DNA of 64,000 nucleotides, taken from assembly GCF_900103605.1 (NCBI RefSeq), contig NZ_FNHY01000002.1, positions 310,001-374,000 on the forward strand, given 5' to 3'. Origin of the DNA: Psychrobacillus sp. OK028 (lineage in GTDB: Bacteria > Bacillota > Bacilli > Bacillales_A > Planococcaceae). Each line of letters starts with the position of its first letter. The stretch's first letter is position 1. Position numbers and translations under genes: made by a program. A model generated the notes under the pieces. It made no database searches. It had not been told where the DNA came from and saw only the letters and a list, made by a program, of their open reading frames with translations. Below are positions 39,323 through 48,116 of this stretch, piece after piece.

Positions 39323-40663
39323 TTGTCATCCGTTGCATTCCATACGTTAGGTTGTAAAGTAAATCACTATGAAACAGAAGCTATATGGCAATTATTCAAA
39401 GAAAATGGATATAGTCGTACAGAATTTGAAAAACAATCAGATGTATATGTTATAAATACATGTACAGTAACGAATACAGGAGACAAAAAGAGTCGTCAAG
39501 TTATTCGTCGTGCTATTCGTCAAAATCCAGATGCTGTTATTTGTGTAACTGGTTGTTACGCACAAACCTCACCTGCAGAAATTATGGCAATACCAGGAGT
39601 AGATATCGTAGTTGGTACGCAAGAACGTACTAAAATGTTGGATTATATTCAACAATATAAAACTGAACGTAAACCAATTAATGCCGTGGGCAATATTATG
39701 AAAAATCGGGTGTATGAAGAATTAGACGTGCCTTCATTCACTGACAGAACTCGTGCATCCTTGAAAATCCAAGAAGGTTGTAATAATTTTTGTACTTTCT
39801 GTATCATTCCGTGGGCACGTGGCCTTATGCGCTCAAGAGATCCAGAAGAGGTTGTTAGGCAGGCTCAGCAATTAGTAGATGCTGGTTATATGGAAATAGT
39901 TCTTACGGGTATCCACACAGGTGGGTACGGAGAAGATCTAAAGGATTATAATCTAGCACAATTATTAAGAGATATTGAAAACAACGTTAAGGGACTAAAA
40001 AGACTTCGTATAAGCTCGATTGAAGCAAGCCAATTATCAGACGAAGTAATCGATGTTCTAAGGGACTCTAAAATTGTTGTGAGACATCTCCATATTCCGA
40101 TTCAATCTGGTTCAGATACTGTTTTGAAAAGGATGCGTAGAAAATACACAATGGAGTTTTTTGCGAATCGATTAGACCGTTTAAGAATTGCTTTGCCTGA
40201 TTTGGCTATTACATCGGATGTTATTGTTGGCTTCCCAGGGGAAACAGAGGAAGAATTTATGGAAACGTACAACTTTATACGTGATCAAAAATTCTCCGAG
40301 CTACATGTATTCCCATACTCAAAACGTACGGGAACACCTGCAGCAAGAATGGAAAACCAAGTAGACGAGGATGTAAAGAATGAACGGGTTCATCGATTAA
40401 TCACATTAAATGATCAGCTAGCAGTTGAGTATGCTTCAAGATTTGAGGGAGAAGTACTTGAGATTATCCCCGAGGAAACTTCTAAACTAGATTCAGCAGC
40501 TAAAATGGTGGAAGGCTATACTGATAATTACTTAAAGGTTGTTATCCCTGGATCTGAAGAATTAATAGGAAAGTTAGTCCGCGTGAAAATTACAAAAGCA
40601 GGCTATCCATACAACGAAGGACAATTCGTACGGGTGTTAGACGAAATTGAAGAATTAGTATAA
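39323..40663 (+). CDS. mtaB: tRNA-t6A37 methylthiotransferase MtaB
   Basis: A 446-residue radical SAM enzyme (YqeV) that turns t6A into ms2t6A in tRNA. The N-terminal domain has the first three cysteines (TLGCKVN, INTCTVT, VTGCYAQ), the radical SAM cluster is CNNFCTFC near residue 152, and a C-terminal TRAM domain follows. The start is TTG behind AAGAGGTG. It ends the heat-shock cluster. Confidence 0.96.
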   Translation: MSSVAFHTLGCKVNHYETEAIWQLFKENGYSRTEFEKQSDVYVINTCTVTNTGDKKSRQVIRRAIRQNPDAVICVTGCYAQTSPAEIMAIPGVDIVVGTQERTKMLDYIQQYKTERKPINAVGNIMKNRVYEELDVPSFTDRTRASLKIQEGCNNFCTFCIIPWARGLMRSRDPEEVVRQAQQLVDAGYMEIVLTGIHTGGYGEDLKDYNLAQLLRDIENNVKGLKRLRISSIEASQLSDEVIDVLRDSKIVVRHLHIPIQSGSDTVLKRMRRKYTMEFFANRLDRLRIALPDLAITSDVIVGFPGETEEEFMETYNFIRDQKFSELHVFPYSKRTGTPAARMENQVDEDVKNERVHRLITLNDQLAVEYASRFEGEVLEIIPEETSKLDSAAKMVEGYTDNYLKVVIPGSEELIGKLVRVKITKAGYPYNEGQFVRVLDEIEELV

Positions 40664-40668
40664 AGATT

Positions 40669-40702
40669 AAAACCGGTGATTAATATCTCACCGGTTTTTT
40701 TG
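40669..40702 (+). terminator. terminator after mtaB
   Basis: AAACCGGTGA (40670-40679) pairs with TCACCGGTTT (40688-40697), followed by T4. Confidence 0.92.
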
Positions 40703-40746
40703 TATAAAATAGACATGATTAGAGAAAATAAATGGGAGGTTTTATA

Positions 40747-40905
40747 TTGGAAACATTAACAGCCTTATTACCAGGTTTACTCTTCTTATTTTATTTCGTT
40801 CCGGTCATTTTTATTATTTGGTTTATGGTTACACTAGTGAAACAGATGAAGGTTCAAACTAAGTTACTTGAACAAATTCATGAGAAATTAAATAGTTCAG
40901 AATGA
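40747..40905 (+). CDS. hypothetical 52-residue membrane protein
   Basis: TTG-started frame METLTALLPGLLFLF..., with one or two hydrophobic segments (about residues 5-30) and a charged helical tail KQMKVQTKLLEQIHEKLNSS. TGGGAGG lies eight bases upstream. It stands between a terminator and deoC. I do not recognise a family; the tail suggests a short coiled coil facing the cytoplasm. Confidence 0.7.
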   Translation: METLTALLPGLLFLFYFVPVIFIIWFMVTLVKQMKVQTKLLEQIHEKLNSSE

Positions 40906-41027
40906 AATCTTTTTAACTTTAAAGTAAATGAAACTTAATTATTAATTAAAACAAGCAATGCACTTGCGCTTTACCTATCATTATGGGTATTATTAAGAGG
41001 TACGTACATCTCGGAAGGAGCATGAAA

Positions 41028-41699
41028 ATGACTGAAAATATTGCAGCATTAATAGATCATACATTACTAAAACAAGACGCTACTAAAAACCAAATCGAAA
41101 AACTATGTGAGGAAGCAAAAACGTATACTTTTGCATCTGTGTGTGTAAATCCTACATGGGTTAACCTAAGCGCATCGCTACTAAAAGAAAGTCCAGTGAA
41201 GGTTTGTACTGTGATTGGATTCCCTTTAGGAGCAAGTACATCAGCTGTTAAAGCATTTGAAACTACAAATGCGATTGAAAACGGTGCAGATGAAATTGAT
41301 ATGGTATTAAATGTTGGAGCTTTGAAAGACCAAGATTATAACTTAGTACAAAAAGATATCGAAGCGGTAGTAACTGCTGCAAAAGATAAAGCGATTGTAA
41401 AAGTTATTTTAGAAACTTGTTTGTTAACAAATGAAGAAATTACTAAGGCTAGTGAATTATCAAAAGCTGCTGGTGCAGACTTTGTAAAAACTTCAACTGG
41501 TTTCTCAACAGGTGGAGCGACAGTGGAAGCAGTGAAATTAATGCGTGAAGCGGTTGGACCAAACTTAGGAGTGAAAGCATCTGGAGGAGTTCGAAATCTT
41601 GCTGATGTTGAAGCAATGGTAGAAGCTGGAGCTACAAGAATTGGTGCAAGTTCTGGAGTCGAAATTGTAAAAGGGTTGGAAAGTAATTCTAGTTATTAA
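41028..41699 (+). CDS. deoC: deoxyribose-phosphate aldolase
   Basis: A 223-residue class I aldolase that splits deoxyribose 5-phosphate to acetaldehyde and glyceraldehyde 3-phosphate. Active-site lysines lie in KVILETCLL near residue 124 and [14 protein letters not shown] near 152. ATG 41028 has GGAAGGAG eight bases away and gives exactly the B. subtilis length; the ATG two codons upstream is too close, and an in-frame ATG at 40983 has no good site. Confidence 0.96.
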   Translation: MTENIAALIDHTLLKQDATKNQIEKLCEEAKTYTFASVCVNPTWVNLSASLLKESPVKVCTVIGFPLGASTSAVKAFETTNAIENGADEIDMVLNVGALKDQDYNLVQKDIEAVVTAAKDKAIVKVILETCLLTNEEITKASELSKAAGADFVKTSTGFSTGGATVEAVKLMREAVGPNLGVKASGGVRNLADVEAMVEAGATRIGASSGVEIVKGLESNSSY

Positions 41700-41725
41700 T
41701 TTAAGTTAAAATTTATCTTAAAGTA

Positions 41726-41754
41726 TTGACCAAGTCTTTACAATACGGTATAAT
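41726..41754 (+). promoter_or_regulatory. sigma-A promoter for rpsU
   Basis: TTGACC (41726-41731), a 17-base spacer and TATAAT (41749-41754). Confidence 0.88.
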
Positions 41755-41814
41755 TTTTTAGTACATAGCACTAGGTTATGTGCTTGACGTGTGTTCGGAG
41801 GGAGGGAAAAAGAG

Positions 41815-41988
41815 ATGTCAAAAACTGTCGTTCGTAAAAACGAATCGCTTGAAGATGCTCTTCGCCGCTTCAAACGTACTGTATCTAAAAGTGGTACAAT
41901 TCAAGAGGTAAGAAAGCGCGAGTTTTATGAAAAACCAAGCGTAAAGCGTAAAAAGAAATCTGAGGCTGCCCGTAAACGTAAATTCTAA
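41815..41988 (+). CDS. rpsU: 30S ribosomal protein S21
   Basis: A 57-residue very basic protein, [19 protein letters not shown]..., ending EAARKRKF. Strong GGAGGG lies upstream of the ATG; an in-frame ATG eight codons earlier overlaps it and was rejected. In B. subtilis yqeY follows; here a decayed second copy of the rpsU end follows instead. Confidence 0.97.
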   Translation: MSKTVVRKNESLEDALRRFKRTVSKSGTIQEVRKREFYEKPSVKRKKKSEAARKRKF

Positions 41989-42021
41989 TAAATTTAAATT
42001 TACAATGCTTCGATGCTATGG

Positions 42022-42081
42022 TTTCTAAAACCTGAGCGGAAACGTAAAAAGAAATCAGAAGCTGCACGTTAACGTAAGTGG
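42022..42081 (+). pseudogene. decayed duplicate of the rpsU 3' end
   Basis: The bases read [16 protein letters not shown] then a stop (TAA at 42070-42072), then RKW in frame. Functional rpsU ends [20 protein letters not shown]. The stop replaces the Lys codon AAA by one substitution. No start or upstream part is present, so it is a fragment. Confidence 0.8.
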
Positions 42082-42145
42082 TACTTTATCCCAATTATCC
42101 CTGCGTTCAAAACACGTACTTTATGATTAACATTTACAATTATGT

Positions 42146-42180
42146 AAACCGAGAAAATTTATTTTCTCGGTTTATTTTTA
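42146..42180 (+). terminator. terminator upstream of the nfeD-like gene
   Basis: AAACCGAGAAAAT (42146-42158) and ATTTTCTCGGTTT (42161-42173) are perfect 13-base arms, followed by ATTTTTATTTTA. It likely ends the rpsU transcript. Confidence 0.85.
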
Positions 42181-42249
42181 TTTTATTGAAACTTTTTCAT
42201 AGCTCCTTCGTAAATAGGAGTATACATATGGTGGAAAGGAGGTTAAGTG

Positions 42250-43578
42250 GTGAAATTGTCCCGTTATGTGATTTCTCTTTGTTTATTGCTCTTATCATTT
42301 GGAATAATGATTCCAGTTTTTACAGCACAATCTTCCGTAGTTTATAAAGTACCTGTTTATAAAGAGGTTGAAAAAGGATTGTATGCTTTTCTAAAACGTT
42401 CAATCGATGAAGCAGAAGAGGCTGGAGCAGATGCAATCATTTTTGATATCAATACACCTGGTGGCTTTGTAGATTCTGCAGAAAAAATTGCTAATTTATT
42501 GGACTCTACTTCGATTCGTAAAATTTCTTATATAAACTCAGAAGCTTTATCAGCTGGTGCATATCTAGCGCTTCATACAGACGAGATTTATATGTCACCA
42601 AGTGGAACAATTGGTGCGGCTGCTGTCATTGAGAGCAGTGGTAATACTGCAGGCGAGAAAGCAAATAGTGCGTGGAAAGCAAAAATGATAAATGCTGCCG
42701 AGCTAACCGGGAAAAATCCTATCTACGCGCAAGCGATGGCAGATGATTCTGTAGATTTACCTCAATATAGAGCACCTGTTGGAAAATTATTGACGCTTTC
42801 TTCAGCTGAAGCTCTAAAAGTTGGCTACTCGGAAGGAACGGTAACTTCATTTAATAAGTTACTAGAAGTAACTGACTTAGCGGGAGCGAAAGTAGTTGAA
42901 ACAGAAGAGACCTTTATGGAATCTCTTGCTCGGTTTATTACGAACCCAATCGTCGTACCAATCCTGTTATCGATCGCAAGTTTAGGATTGATCGTTGAGC
43001 TTTACTCACCAGGATTTGGTGTTGCTGGTACAATGGGTCTTATCTCGTTAGTTCTATTCTTTTTTGGTCATTTAGTTGCAGGACTTGCTGGTTATGAAAC
43101 GATAATCATTTTTATAATAGGTATATTACTTATTATTGCAGAGTTCTTCCTGCCCGGAGGAATTAGTGGTATATTAGGGGCGGCGGCTATTATTGTTAGT
43201 ATAGTATTAGCTGGTGGCGATATTGAGCAAATGATTATCGCTGTTATTATTGCTTTATCAGTAGCTATAGTGGGAATGGTGATTATTATGAAGTTCTTTG
43301 GTAAGGGACTAAGAGTATTGAACAAAGTTATTTTGTCGGATGCGACAACTACGGAAAAAGGGTATGTTTCCAATAAAAATCGTGTAGAATTAGTTGGAAA
43401 GCTAGCGGTGACAATGACACCACTTAGACCTTCTGGAACTATACGTATTGATAATGAAAGAATTGATGCAGTTTCTGATGGAAGTTTTATCGGGAAAGAC
43501 AAACAGGTTAAAATTATTAAAGTAGAAGGCTCTCGTATAGTTGTACGAGAAGCAGTAGAAGGGGAGGCAACAGAATGA
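42250..43578 (+). CDS. yqeZ: NfeD-like membrane serine protease YqeZ
   Basis: About 442 residues. A signal or first membrane segment is followed by a ClpP-like protease domain with the Ser in [16 protein letters not shown] near residue 100 and [13 protein letters not shown], several membrane segments (residues 235-370) and a C-terminal OB-fold NfeD domain. It is thought to act with the flotillin FloA at membrane microdomains. Two adjacent GTG codons could start it; 42250 is at better distance from AAAGGAGG than 42247. Confidence 0.94.
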   Translation: MKLSRYVISLCLLLLSFGIMIPVFTAQSSVVYKVPVYKEVEKGLYAFLKRSIDEAEEAGADAIIFDINTPGGFVDSAEKIANLLDSTSIRKISYINSEALSAGAYLALHTDEIYMSPSGTIGAAAVIESSGNTAGEKANSAWKAKMINAAELTGKNPIYAQAMADDSVDLPQYRAPVGKLLTLSSAEALKVGYSEGTVTSFNKLLEVTDLAGAKVVETEETFMESLARFITNPIVVPILLSIASLGLIVELYSPGFGVAGTMGLISLVLFFFGHLVAGLAGYETIIIFIIGILLIIAEFFLPGGISGILGAAAIIVSIVLAGGDIEQMIIAVIIALSVAIVGMVIIMKFFGKGLRVLNKVILSDATTTEKGYVSNKNRVELVGKLAVTMTPLRPSGTIRIDNERIDAVSDGSFIGKDKQVKIIKVEGSRIVVREAVEGEATE

Positions 43579-44573
43579 TTACAGGATCAACCATTACTTT
43601 AATCGTTGTTATTGTATTGGCATTTATAGTACTATCGGTATTTTTTACATTTTTCCCGATCACGCTATGGATTTCAGCATTAGCAGCAGGAGTAAAAATT
43701 AGTATTTTCACATTAGTAGGGATGAGGTTACGTCGAGTTATTCCTTCGCGTATTGTTAATCCATTGATCAAAGCGCATAAAGCTGGACTTGATGTTGCGA
43801 TCAATCAACTGGAAAGTCATTACTTAGCTGGAGGTAATGTTGACCGAGTTGTAAATGCTTTAATCGCTGCACATCGTGCCAACATTGAGCTAACATTTGA
43901 AAGAGCAGCAGCAATCGATCTTGCAGGTCGTGACGTATTAGAAGCTGTTCAAATGTCAGTAAATCCAAAAGTTATTGAAACACCATTTATCGCTGGTGTT
44001 GCGATGAACGGTATTGAAGTTAAAGCAAAAGCACGTATTACAGTTCGTGCGAATATTGACCGTTTAGTCGGTGGTGCTGGTGAAGAAACAATCGTTGCCC
44101 GTGTTGGTGAAGGAATCATTTCTACGATTGGTTCTAGTGTAAGTCATGAAAGAGTATTAGAAAATCCAGATCTAATCTCTCAAACAGTATTAGCAAAAGG
44201 ACTAGATTCTGGGACTGCATTCGAAATTCTATCGATTGATATTGCGGATGTTGATATAGGTAAAAACATCGGTGCTGAATTACAAACAGAGCAAGCTGAG
44301 GCAGATAAAAAAATTGCACAGGCAAAAGCGGAAGAACGTCGTGCAATGGCTGTAGCATCTGAACAAGAGATGAAAGCAAAAGTAGTAGAGATGCGCTCGA
44401 AAGTTGTAGAGGCCGAAGCTGCTGTACCATTAGCAATGGCTGAAGCACTACGTGAAGGTAATATCGGTGTGATGGATTACATGAATTACAATAATATCAA
44501 AGCAGATACTGGTATGAGAGATTCTATTAGTAAAGTCGGCGGAGATAAACCTTCTACTGACGAGCTAAAATAA
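43575..44573 (+). CDS. floA: flotillin-like protein FloA
   Basis: A 332-residue SPFH/flotillin-like scaffold of membrane microdomains (YqfA). Hydrophobic segments (residues 5-45) are followed by the PHB-like domain and an EA-rich coiled coil with [20 protein letters not shown]. It overlaps yqeZ by four bases, as expected for partners. Confidence 0.97.
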   Translation: MITGSTITLIVVIVLAFIVLSVFFTFFPITLWISALAAGVKISIFTLVGMRLRRVIPSRIVNPLIKAHKAGLDVAINQLESHYLAGGNVDRVVNALIAAHRANIELTFERAAAIDLAGRDVLEAVQMSVNPKVIETPFIAGVAMNGIEVKAKARITVRANIDRLVGGAGEETIVARVGEGIISTIGSSVSHERVLENPDLISQTVLAKGLDSGTAFEILSIDIADVDIGKNIGAELQTEQAEADKKIAQAKAEERRAMAVASEQEMKAKVVEMRSKVVEAEAAVPLAMAEALREGNIGVMDYMNYNNIKADTGMRDSISKVGGDKPSTDELK

Positions 44574-44595
44574 TAGCGGAAAGGAGGCGATCTCC

Positions 44596-45033
44596 TTGGA
44601 AGCTTTCATTCCTATAATAATCGCAGCACTTTTTAGTCTTTTCTTTAAAAATAAGAAAGAACCTGACAATAAACGGGTTGAAAAACCTGTAAACAGCACT
44701 CCAATGCGCAAAACTGTTTCTGAAAATCCCTTTAAAGAGTTAGGTGATTTTGCCAAGCAGTTTACGAGTGAAAGACAGCAGGAGATGAAAGCTAAGCCTC
44801 CTGTCGTGAAGGAAATTGAAGTGCCTGTAAAAGCAAAAAAAATTGAGCGAGAAGTTAAACGTGATCAAGGAGTGGCTAGAGCTCCAGGTAGATTGAGTAC
44901 TCATCAGGAAAACGCTGCAGAGAGGTTAAAATCTTCTCCAGTAGTTAACAATTTGCTACCTCGTAATGAGGACGAATTAATCAAAGCAATTATTTTCTCT
45001 GAAATACTCGCTCCACCAAAATCTAAAAGATAA
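44596..45033 (+). CDS. yqfB: YqfB-like protein, unknown function
   Basis: A 145-residue protein with one N-terminal membrane segment (IPIIIAALFSLFF) followed by a long charged, probably unstructured Lys/Glu-rich stretch and a short helical end DELIKAIIFSEIL. It lies directly after floA, where B. subtilis has yqfB; the name rests on position. The start is TTG behind AAAGGAGG. Confidence 0.75.
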   Translation: MEAFIPIIIAALFSLFFKNKKEPDNKRVEKPVNSTPMRKTVSENPFKELGDFAKQFTSERQQEMKAKPPVVKEIEVPVKAKKIEREVKRDQGVARAPGRLSTHQENAAERLKSSPVVNNLLPRNEDELIKAIIFSEILAPPKSKR

Positions 45034-45039
45034 CTCATG

Positions 45040-45083
45040 AACACCCCTTTACATGCATAAATTCATGTAAAGGGGTGTTTTTT
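45040..45083 (+). terminator. 16-bp hairpin that also contains the yqfC ribosome-binding site
   Basis: AACACCCCTTTACATG (45040-45055) and CATGTAAAGGGGTGTT (45064-45079) are perfect arms, followed by T's. The AAAGGGG within the second arm is the only Shine-Dalgarno for the GTG of yqfC at 45084. Confidence 0.85.
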
Positions 45084-45326
45084 GTGAAGCAATTATTTCC
45101 ACTCCATGCGAGTATTATGGTAGATAGCTTTGATGATATCATATTGGATTATGAATTCTCGTTAGTGCGTTTAAAAGAAAATAGTATTGTTTGTACGTAT
45201 GACCAATTTGTTTTAGAAATCCAGGCGGAAAGCTTGCACATAAAATCCATGTCTAGTGATAGGCTTCATCTACATGTGCAAAATCTTCAATTCTTTAATT
45301 TAACGAGGAAGGAAAAAACGGTATGA
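45084..45326 (+). CDS. yqfC: sporulation protein YqfC
   Basis: An 80-residue mother-cell sporulation protein of the YabP/YqfC type, with the block MVDSFDDIILDYEFSLVRL typical of the family. In B. subtilis the gene is sigma-E dependent, in an operon with yqfD. GTG 45084 lies six bases after AAAGGGGTG, inside a hairpin arm. It overlaps yqfD by four bases. Confidence 0.92.
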   Translation: MKQLFPLHASIMVDSFDDIILDYEFSLVRLKENSIVCTYDQFVLEIQAESLHIKSMSSDRLHLHVQNLQFFNLTRKEKTV

Positions 45327-46429
45327 GGCGTCTTATCAAAATACAAGCTCCAATTTCCACAGATCAATTTACACTTTATCAAAATTTAAAGCAGCATAAT
45401 ATCGAAGTATTTCAGCTTCATACAAACGATGACCATATTGTTTTCTCCATTAAAGCGAAGGATTTGAAGGCTTTTCGCAAAGTGAGAAAAAAACTGAAAT
45501 TGCCTATTAAGTTAGAGGATGAATTAAAAGAAAGTACTATTTCTTTGTACTCTGGATCAGTTTTAGGTGTATTCTATTTTGTTATCATTCCCGTGTTATT
45601 TGCACAATTTATATGGACAATCCAAATTGATTCGGATTCACCAGAAAGTAACATCATGCTAACGGAACAATTAAAAGAAATGGGTATTAAAGAAAGAATG
45701 ATTGTCTCTAGGCTTCCAGCGGAGCAAGAGATACGCCAAAATATATTATTAAAACATAAAGAGTATTCTTGGGTACATTTTTCAAAATCGGGATCTACTT
45801 TTACAGTTTCTCCTATGCTTGCGCCTCCTCAAACAGAAAAAGAGCTTGTGGTTGCACCTGCAGTGAATTTAGTAGCAAAGAGAAGTGGAGTAATAACAGA
45901 TTTTTCTCTAACAAAAGGTGAGAGAGCGGTTGAAAAGAATATTGCTGTAAAAAAAGGAGATACGTTAGTAAAAGGCTTTGTAACACAGGGAAACAAAAGG
46001 ATTATTACTAGCGCAGAAGGAAAAGTATATGCCAGTTATTGGATTGAACTATCATTTGAGCTTCCAACGCAAGTTGCCGTCACTAATCCGAACTCAAGTG
46101 AATTGGTGATACAAAAAAAAGCGGATAACAAACTGTTGTTTTGGAAAGAAATACAATTACCTGCTGTAATTAATAAATATGTTCAGGCTGGTTATGTTCA
46201 AAAGAATCATCAAGTTACCTATTCGTTAACAGAAGAATCTATTGAACGTCTCGTACGTCCGCTACTTTTTCAAAAAATTTTGAAAGAATTACCCGCTGGA
46301 ACACAATTATTAGAAGATAAAGTTTTACAGGTATCAATACAAGATGATAAAGTAAAAGGGAAGATTCTTTTACTAATAAATGAAAATATTGCAATACCAC
46401 ATGTTATACCCCAAGGAGACGAAGCATGA
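45323..46429 (+). CDS. yqfD: sporulation protein YqfD
   Basis: A 368-residue protein with a membrane segment near residues 80-97 (LGVFYFVIIPVLFAQFIW), followed by an extracellular part with VAKRSGVITDFSLTKGERAV near residue 190. YqfD is made in the mother cell and is involved in spore formation. It overlaps yqfC and phoH by four bases each. Confidence 0.94.
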   Translation: MRRLIKIQAPISTDQFTLYQNLKQHNIEVFQLHTNDDHIVFSIKAKDLKAFRKVRKKLKLPIKLEDELKESTISLYSGSVLGVFYFVIIPVLFAQFIWTIQIDSDSPESNIMLTEQLKEMGIKERMIVSRLPAEQEIRQNILLKHKEYSWVHFSKSGSTFTVSPMLAPPQTEKELVVAPAVNLVAKRSGVITDFSLTKGERAVEKNIAVKKGDTLVKGFVTQGNKRIITSAEGKVYASYWIELSFELPTQVAVTNPNSSELVIQKKADNKLLFWKEIQLPAVINKYVQAGYVQKNHQVTYSLTEESIERLVRPLLFQKILKELPAGTQLLEDKVLQVSIQDDKVKGKILLLINENIAIPHVIPQGDEA

Positions 46430-47379
46430 GCGAACATAAACAACTAGACATTAATTTGCAAGATCCAGCCGAAGCTGTTATGCTGCTTGGCATCTCGGAT
46501 AAAAACATTAAATTAATTGAAGCAGAGCTAAAAGTTCAACTCATTACTAGAGGAGAACAAATACAAATTATTGGTGAAGAAAAAAATGTGGATGAAGCCA
46601 GACAGTTGATGACTCAACTATTGGCAGTTATTCGTAAAGGCATTAATATTAATTTGCGCGACGTAACTTCTGCAATTGAAATGAGCTTGAATGGAACCAT
46701 TGAATATTTCTCTAGTTTATACGATGAAGAGATTGCCCGAAATACAAAGGGGAAAGCGATTCGAGCAAAAACAATTGGACAACGAGAGTATATCCAAGGG
46801 ATCCGACATTCAGATCTTACTTTTGGTATTGGACCTGCGGGTACTGGAAAAACATATTTAGCAGTAGTGATGGCAACTCAGGCGCTAAAAAATGCACATG
46901 TGAAAAAAATCATTTTAACACGTCCTGCAGTCGAAGCAGGCGAGAGTCTAGGTTTCCTACCAGGAGACCTAAAAGAAAAGGTAGACCCTTATTTAAGACC
47001 ATTATATGATGCACTGCATGATGTATTAGGAACAGAACAGACAGATCGACTTATGGAGAGAGGGACAATCGAAATTGCACCTCTAGCCTATATGCGTGGT
47101 CGTACGCTGGACGATGCTTTTGTTATTTTAGATGAAGCTCAGAATACGACAAAAGCACAGATGAAAATGTTTTTAACACGTCTTGGATTCGGTTCTAAAA
47201 TGGTAATTACAGGAGACAAAACTCAAATAGATTTACCAAAAGGGGCAGAATCCGGTTTAATCGTTACAGAAAAAATATTAAGAAATGTTGCAGGAATACA
47301 TTTTCAGTATTTAGAGCAAGGTGATGTAGTTCGTCACCCACTTGTAGCTAAAATTATTCAAGCATATGAAGAACAATAA
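46426..47379 (+). CDS. phoH: PhoH family ATPase/RNase
   Basis: A 317-residue PhoH-like protein. An N-terminal KH-like part (IIGEEKNVDEARQL) is followed by a P-loop ATPase domain with GIGPAGTGKTYLAV near residue 136 and FVILDEAQNTTKAQMK near 230. The family is linked to RNA handling through neighbours such as ybeY and era, both found downstream. It is separated from pgpH by 737 bases of repeats. Confidence 0.95.
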   Translation: MSEHKQLDINLQDPAEAVMLLGISDKNIKLIEAELKVQLITRGEQIQIIGEEKNVDEARQLMTQLLAVIRKGININLRDVTSAIEMSLNGTIEYFSSLYDEEIARNTKGKAIRAKTIGQREYIQGIRHSDLTFGIGPAGTGKTYLAVVMATQALKNAHVKKIILTRPAVEAGESLGFLPGDLKEKVDPYLRPLYDALHDVLGTEQTDRLMERGTIEIAPLAYMRGRTLDDAFVILDEAQNTTKAQMKMFLTRLGFGSKMVITGDKTQIDLPKGAESGLIVTEKILRNVAGIHFQYLEQGDVVRHPLVAKIIQAYEEQ

Positions 47380-47392
47380 TATGGGAAACCAA

Positions 47393-47433
47393 AAAGAAGC
47401 AACGGTCTATATTTAGACGGTTGCTTCTTTGTT
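47393..47433 (+). terminator. terminator after phoH
   Basis: AAAGAAGCAACgGTCT (47393-47408) pairs with AGACgGTTGCTTCTTT (47415-47430). Confidence 0.85.
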
Positions 47434-47499
47434 AAAGATAAGAAAGTATATAAAAATGTCTCGTACGCGGGGTAAGGAGACTAGAATAAAAAATGCTAT

Positions 47500-47684
47500 G
47501 ATTTCCGTTTCAGGTGGGGGACAAAGGCTAAGAGCGCCACCTCATGTGGCAACGCCTTCGTGACCAACATCCTGTTGGCCTCCGTGGGTTGAGCGATGAG
47601 CTATCACCACAGCACACGCGTCGATGTGATAGCTCATCTGTCTCACTCATCCCACAGGAGTCGCCACCTTTCACTACAATCAAT
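47500..47684 (+). repeat. palindromic repeat family A, copy 5 (alpha core, with extra hairpins)
   Basis: It carries ATTTCCGTTTCAGGTGGGGG, GTTGAGCGATGAGCTATCACC, GTGATAGCTCATCTGTCTCAC, TCATCCCACAGGAGTCGCCACC and TTTCACTACAATCAATGA. Extra hairpin-like inserts include GCCACCTCATGTGGC and CCAACATCCTGTTGG. Confidence 0.85.
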
Positions 47685-47881
47685 GAATGTGTGGTACTAC
47701 ACAAATAGATTTGGCATAGTTTATCCTTACCATATAAAAATTGGACAAATTTTTATTAAATAATCATCTAATTACCGGTAATATTACGAATTAGGAATGT
47801 AGTCCAATGATAAATGGAAAGGACAGACTTTCATTTTAACTGATATTGTTTGAAACTTTACTTATATAACAGAGGTTATGA

Positions 47882-47983
47882 TGGATTGTAGCGCAGGTCG
47901 GCGACTCCTGTGGGAACAGCACGAGGGAGAGACTTTAGGCTCGAGCCGTGCCCACGGAAAGCGTCCGGCCTGTGCTACAATCA
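47882..47983 (-). repeat. palindromic repeat family A, copy 6 (beta core, inverted)
   Basis: The outer arms GATTGTAGCGCAGGTCGG and CCGGCCTGTGCTACAATC pair along their whole length with only two G-T pairs. It carries CGACTCCTGTGGG, GGCTCGAGCCGTGCCCACGG and GAAAGCGTCCGG. It lies opposite copy 5 in the same gap. Confidence 0.88.
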
Positions 47984-48010
47984 CTGGCATATCTGGGTTT
48001 TGTTCTTAAA

Positions 48011-48040
48011 GGACCGGGCATTTTTATGCTCGGTTTTTGT
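48011..48040 (+). terminator. terminator-like hairpin upstream of pgpH
   Basis: ACCGGGCAT (48013-48021) pairs with ATGCTCGGT (48026-48034), followed by T5. Confidence 0.7.
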
Positions 48041-48116
48041 TATTTGGGAAACATTAGTGAATTGTGAAAAAAATAAGGTATAATGGAATAACTAGTTGGT
48101 GGAGGGATGAGAATAA

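Noticed and set aside
42078-42347. 89-residue ORF ahead of yqeZ
   Set aside because: It crosses a terminator and the yqeZ start in another frame.
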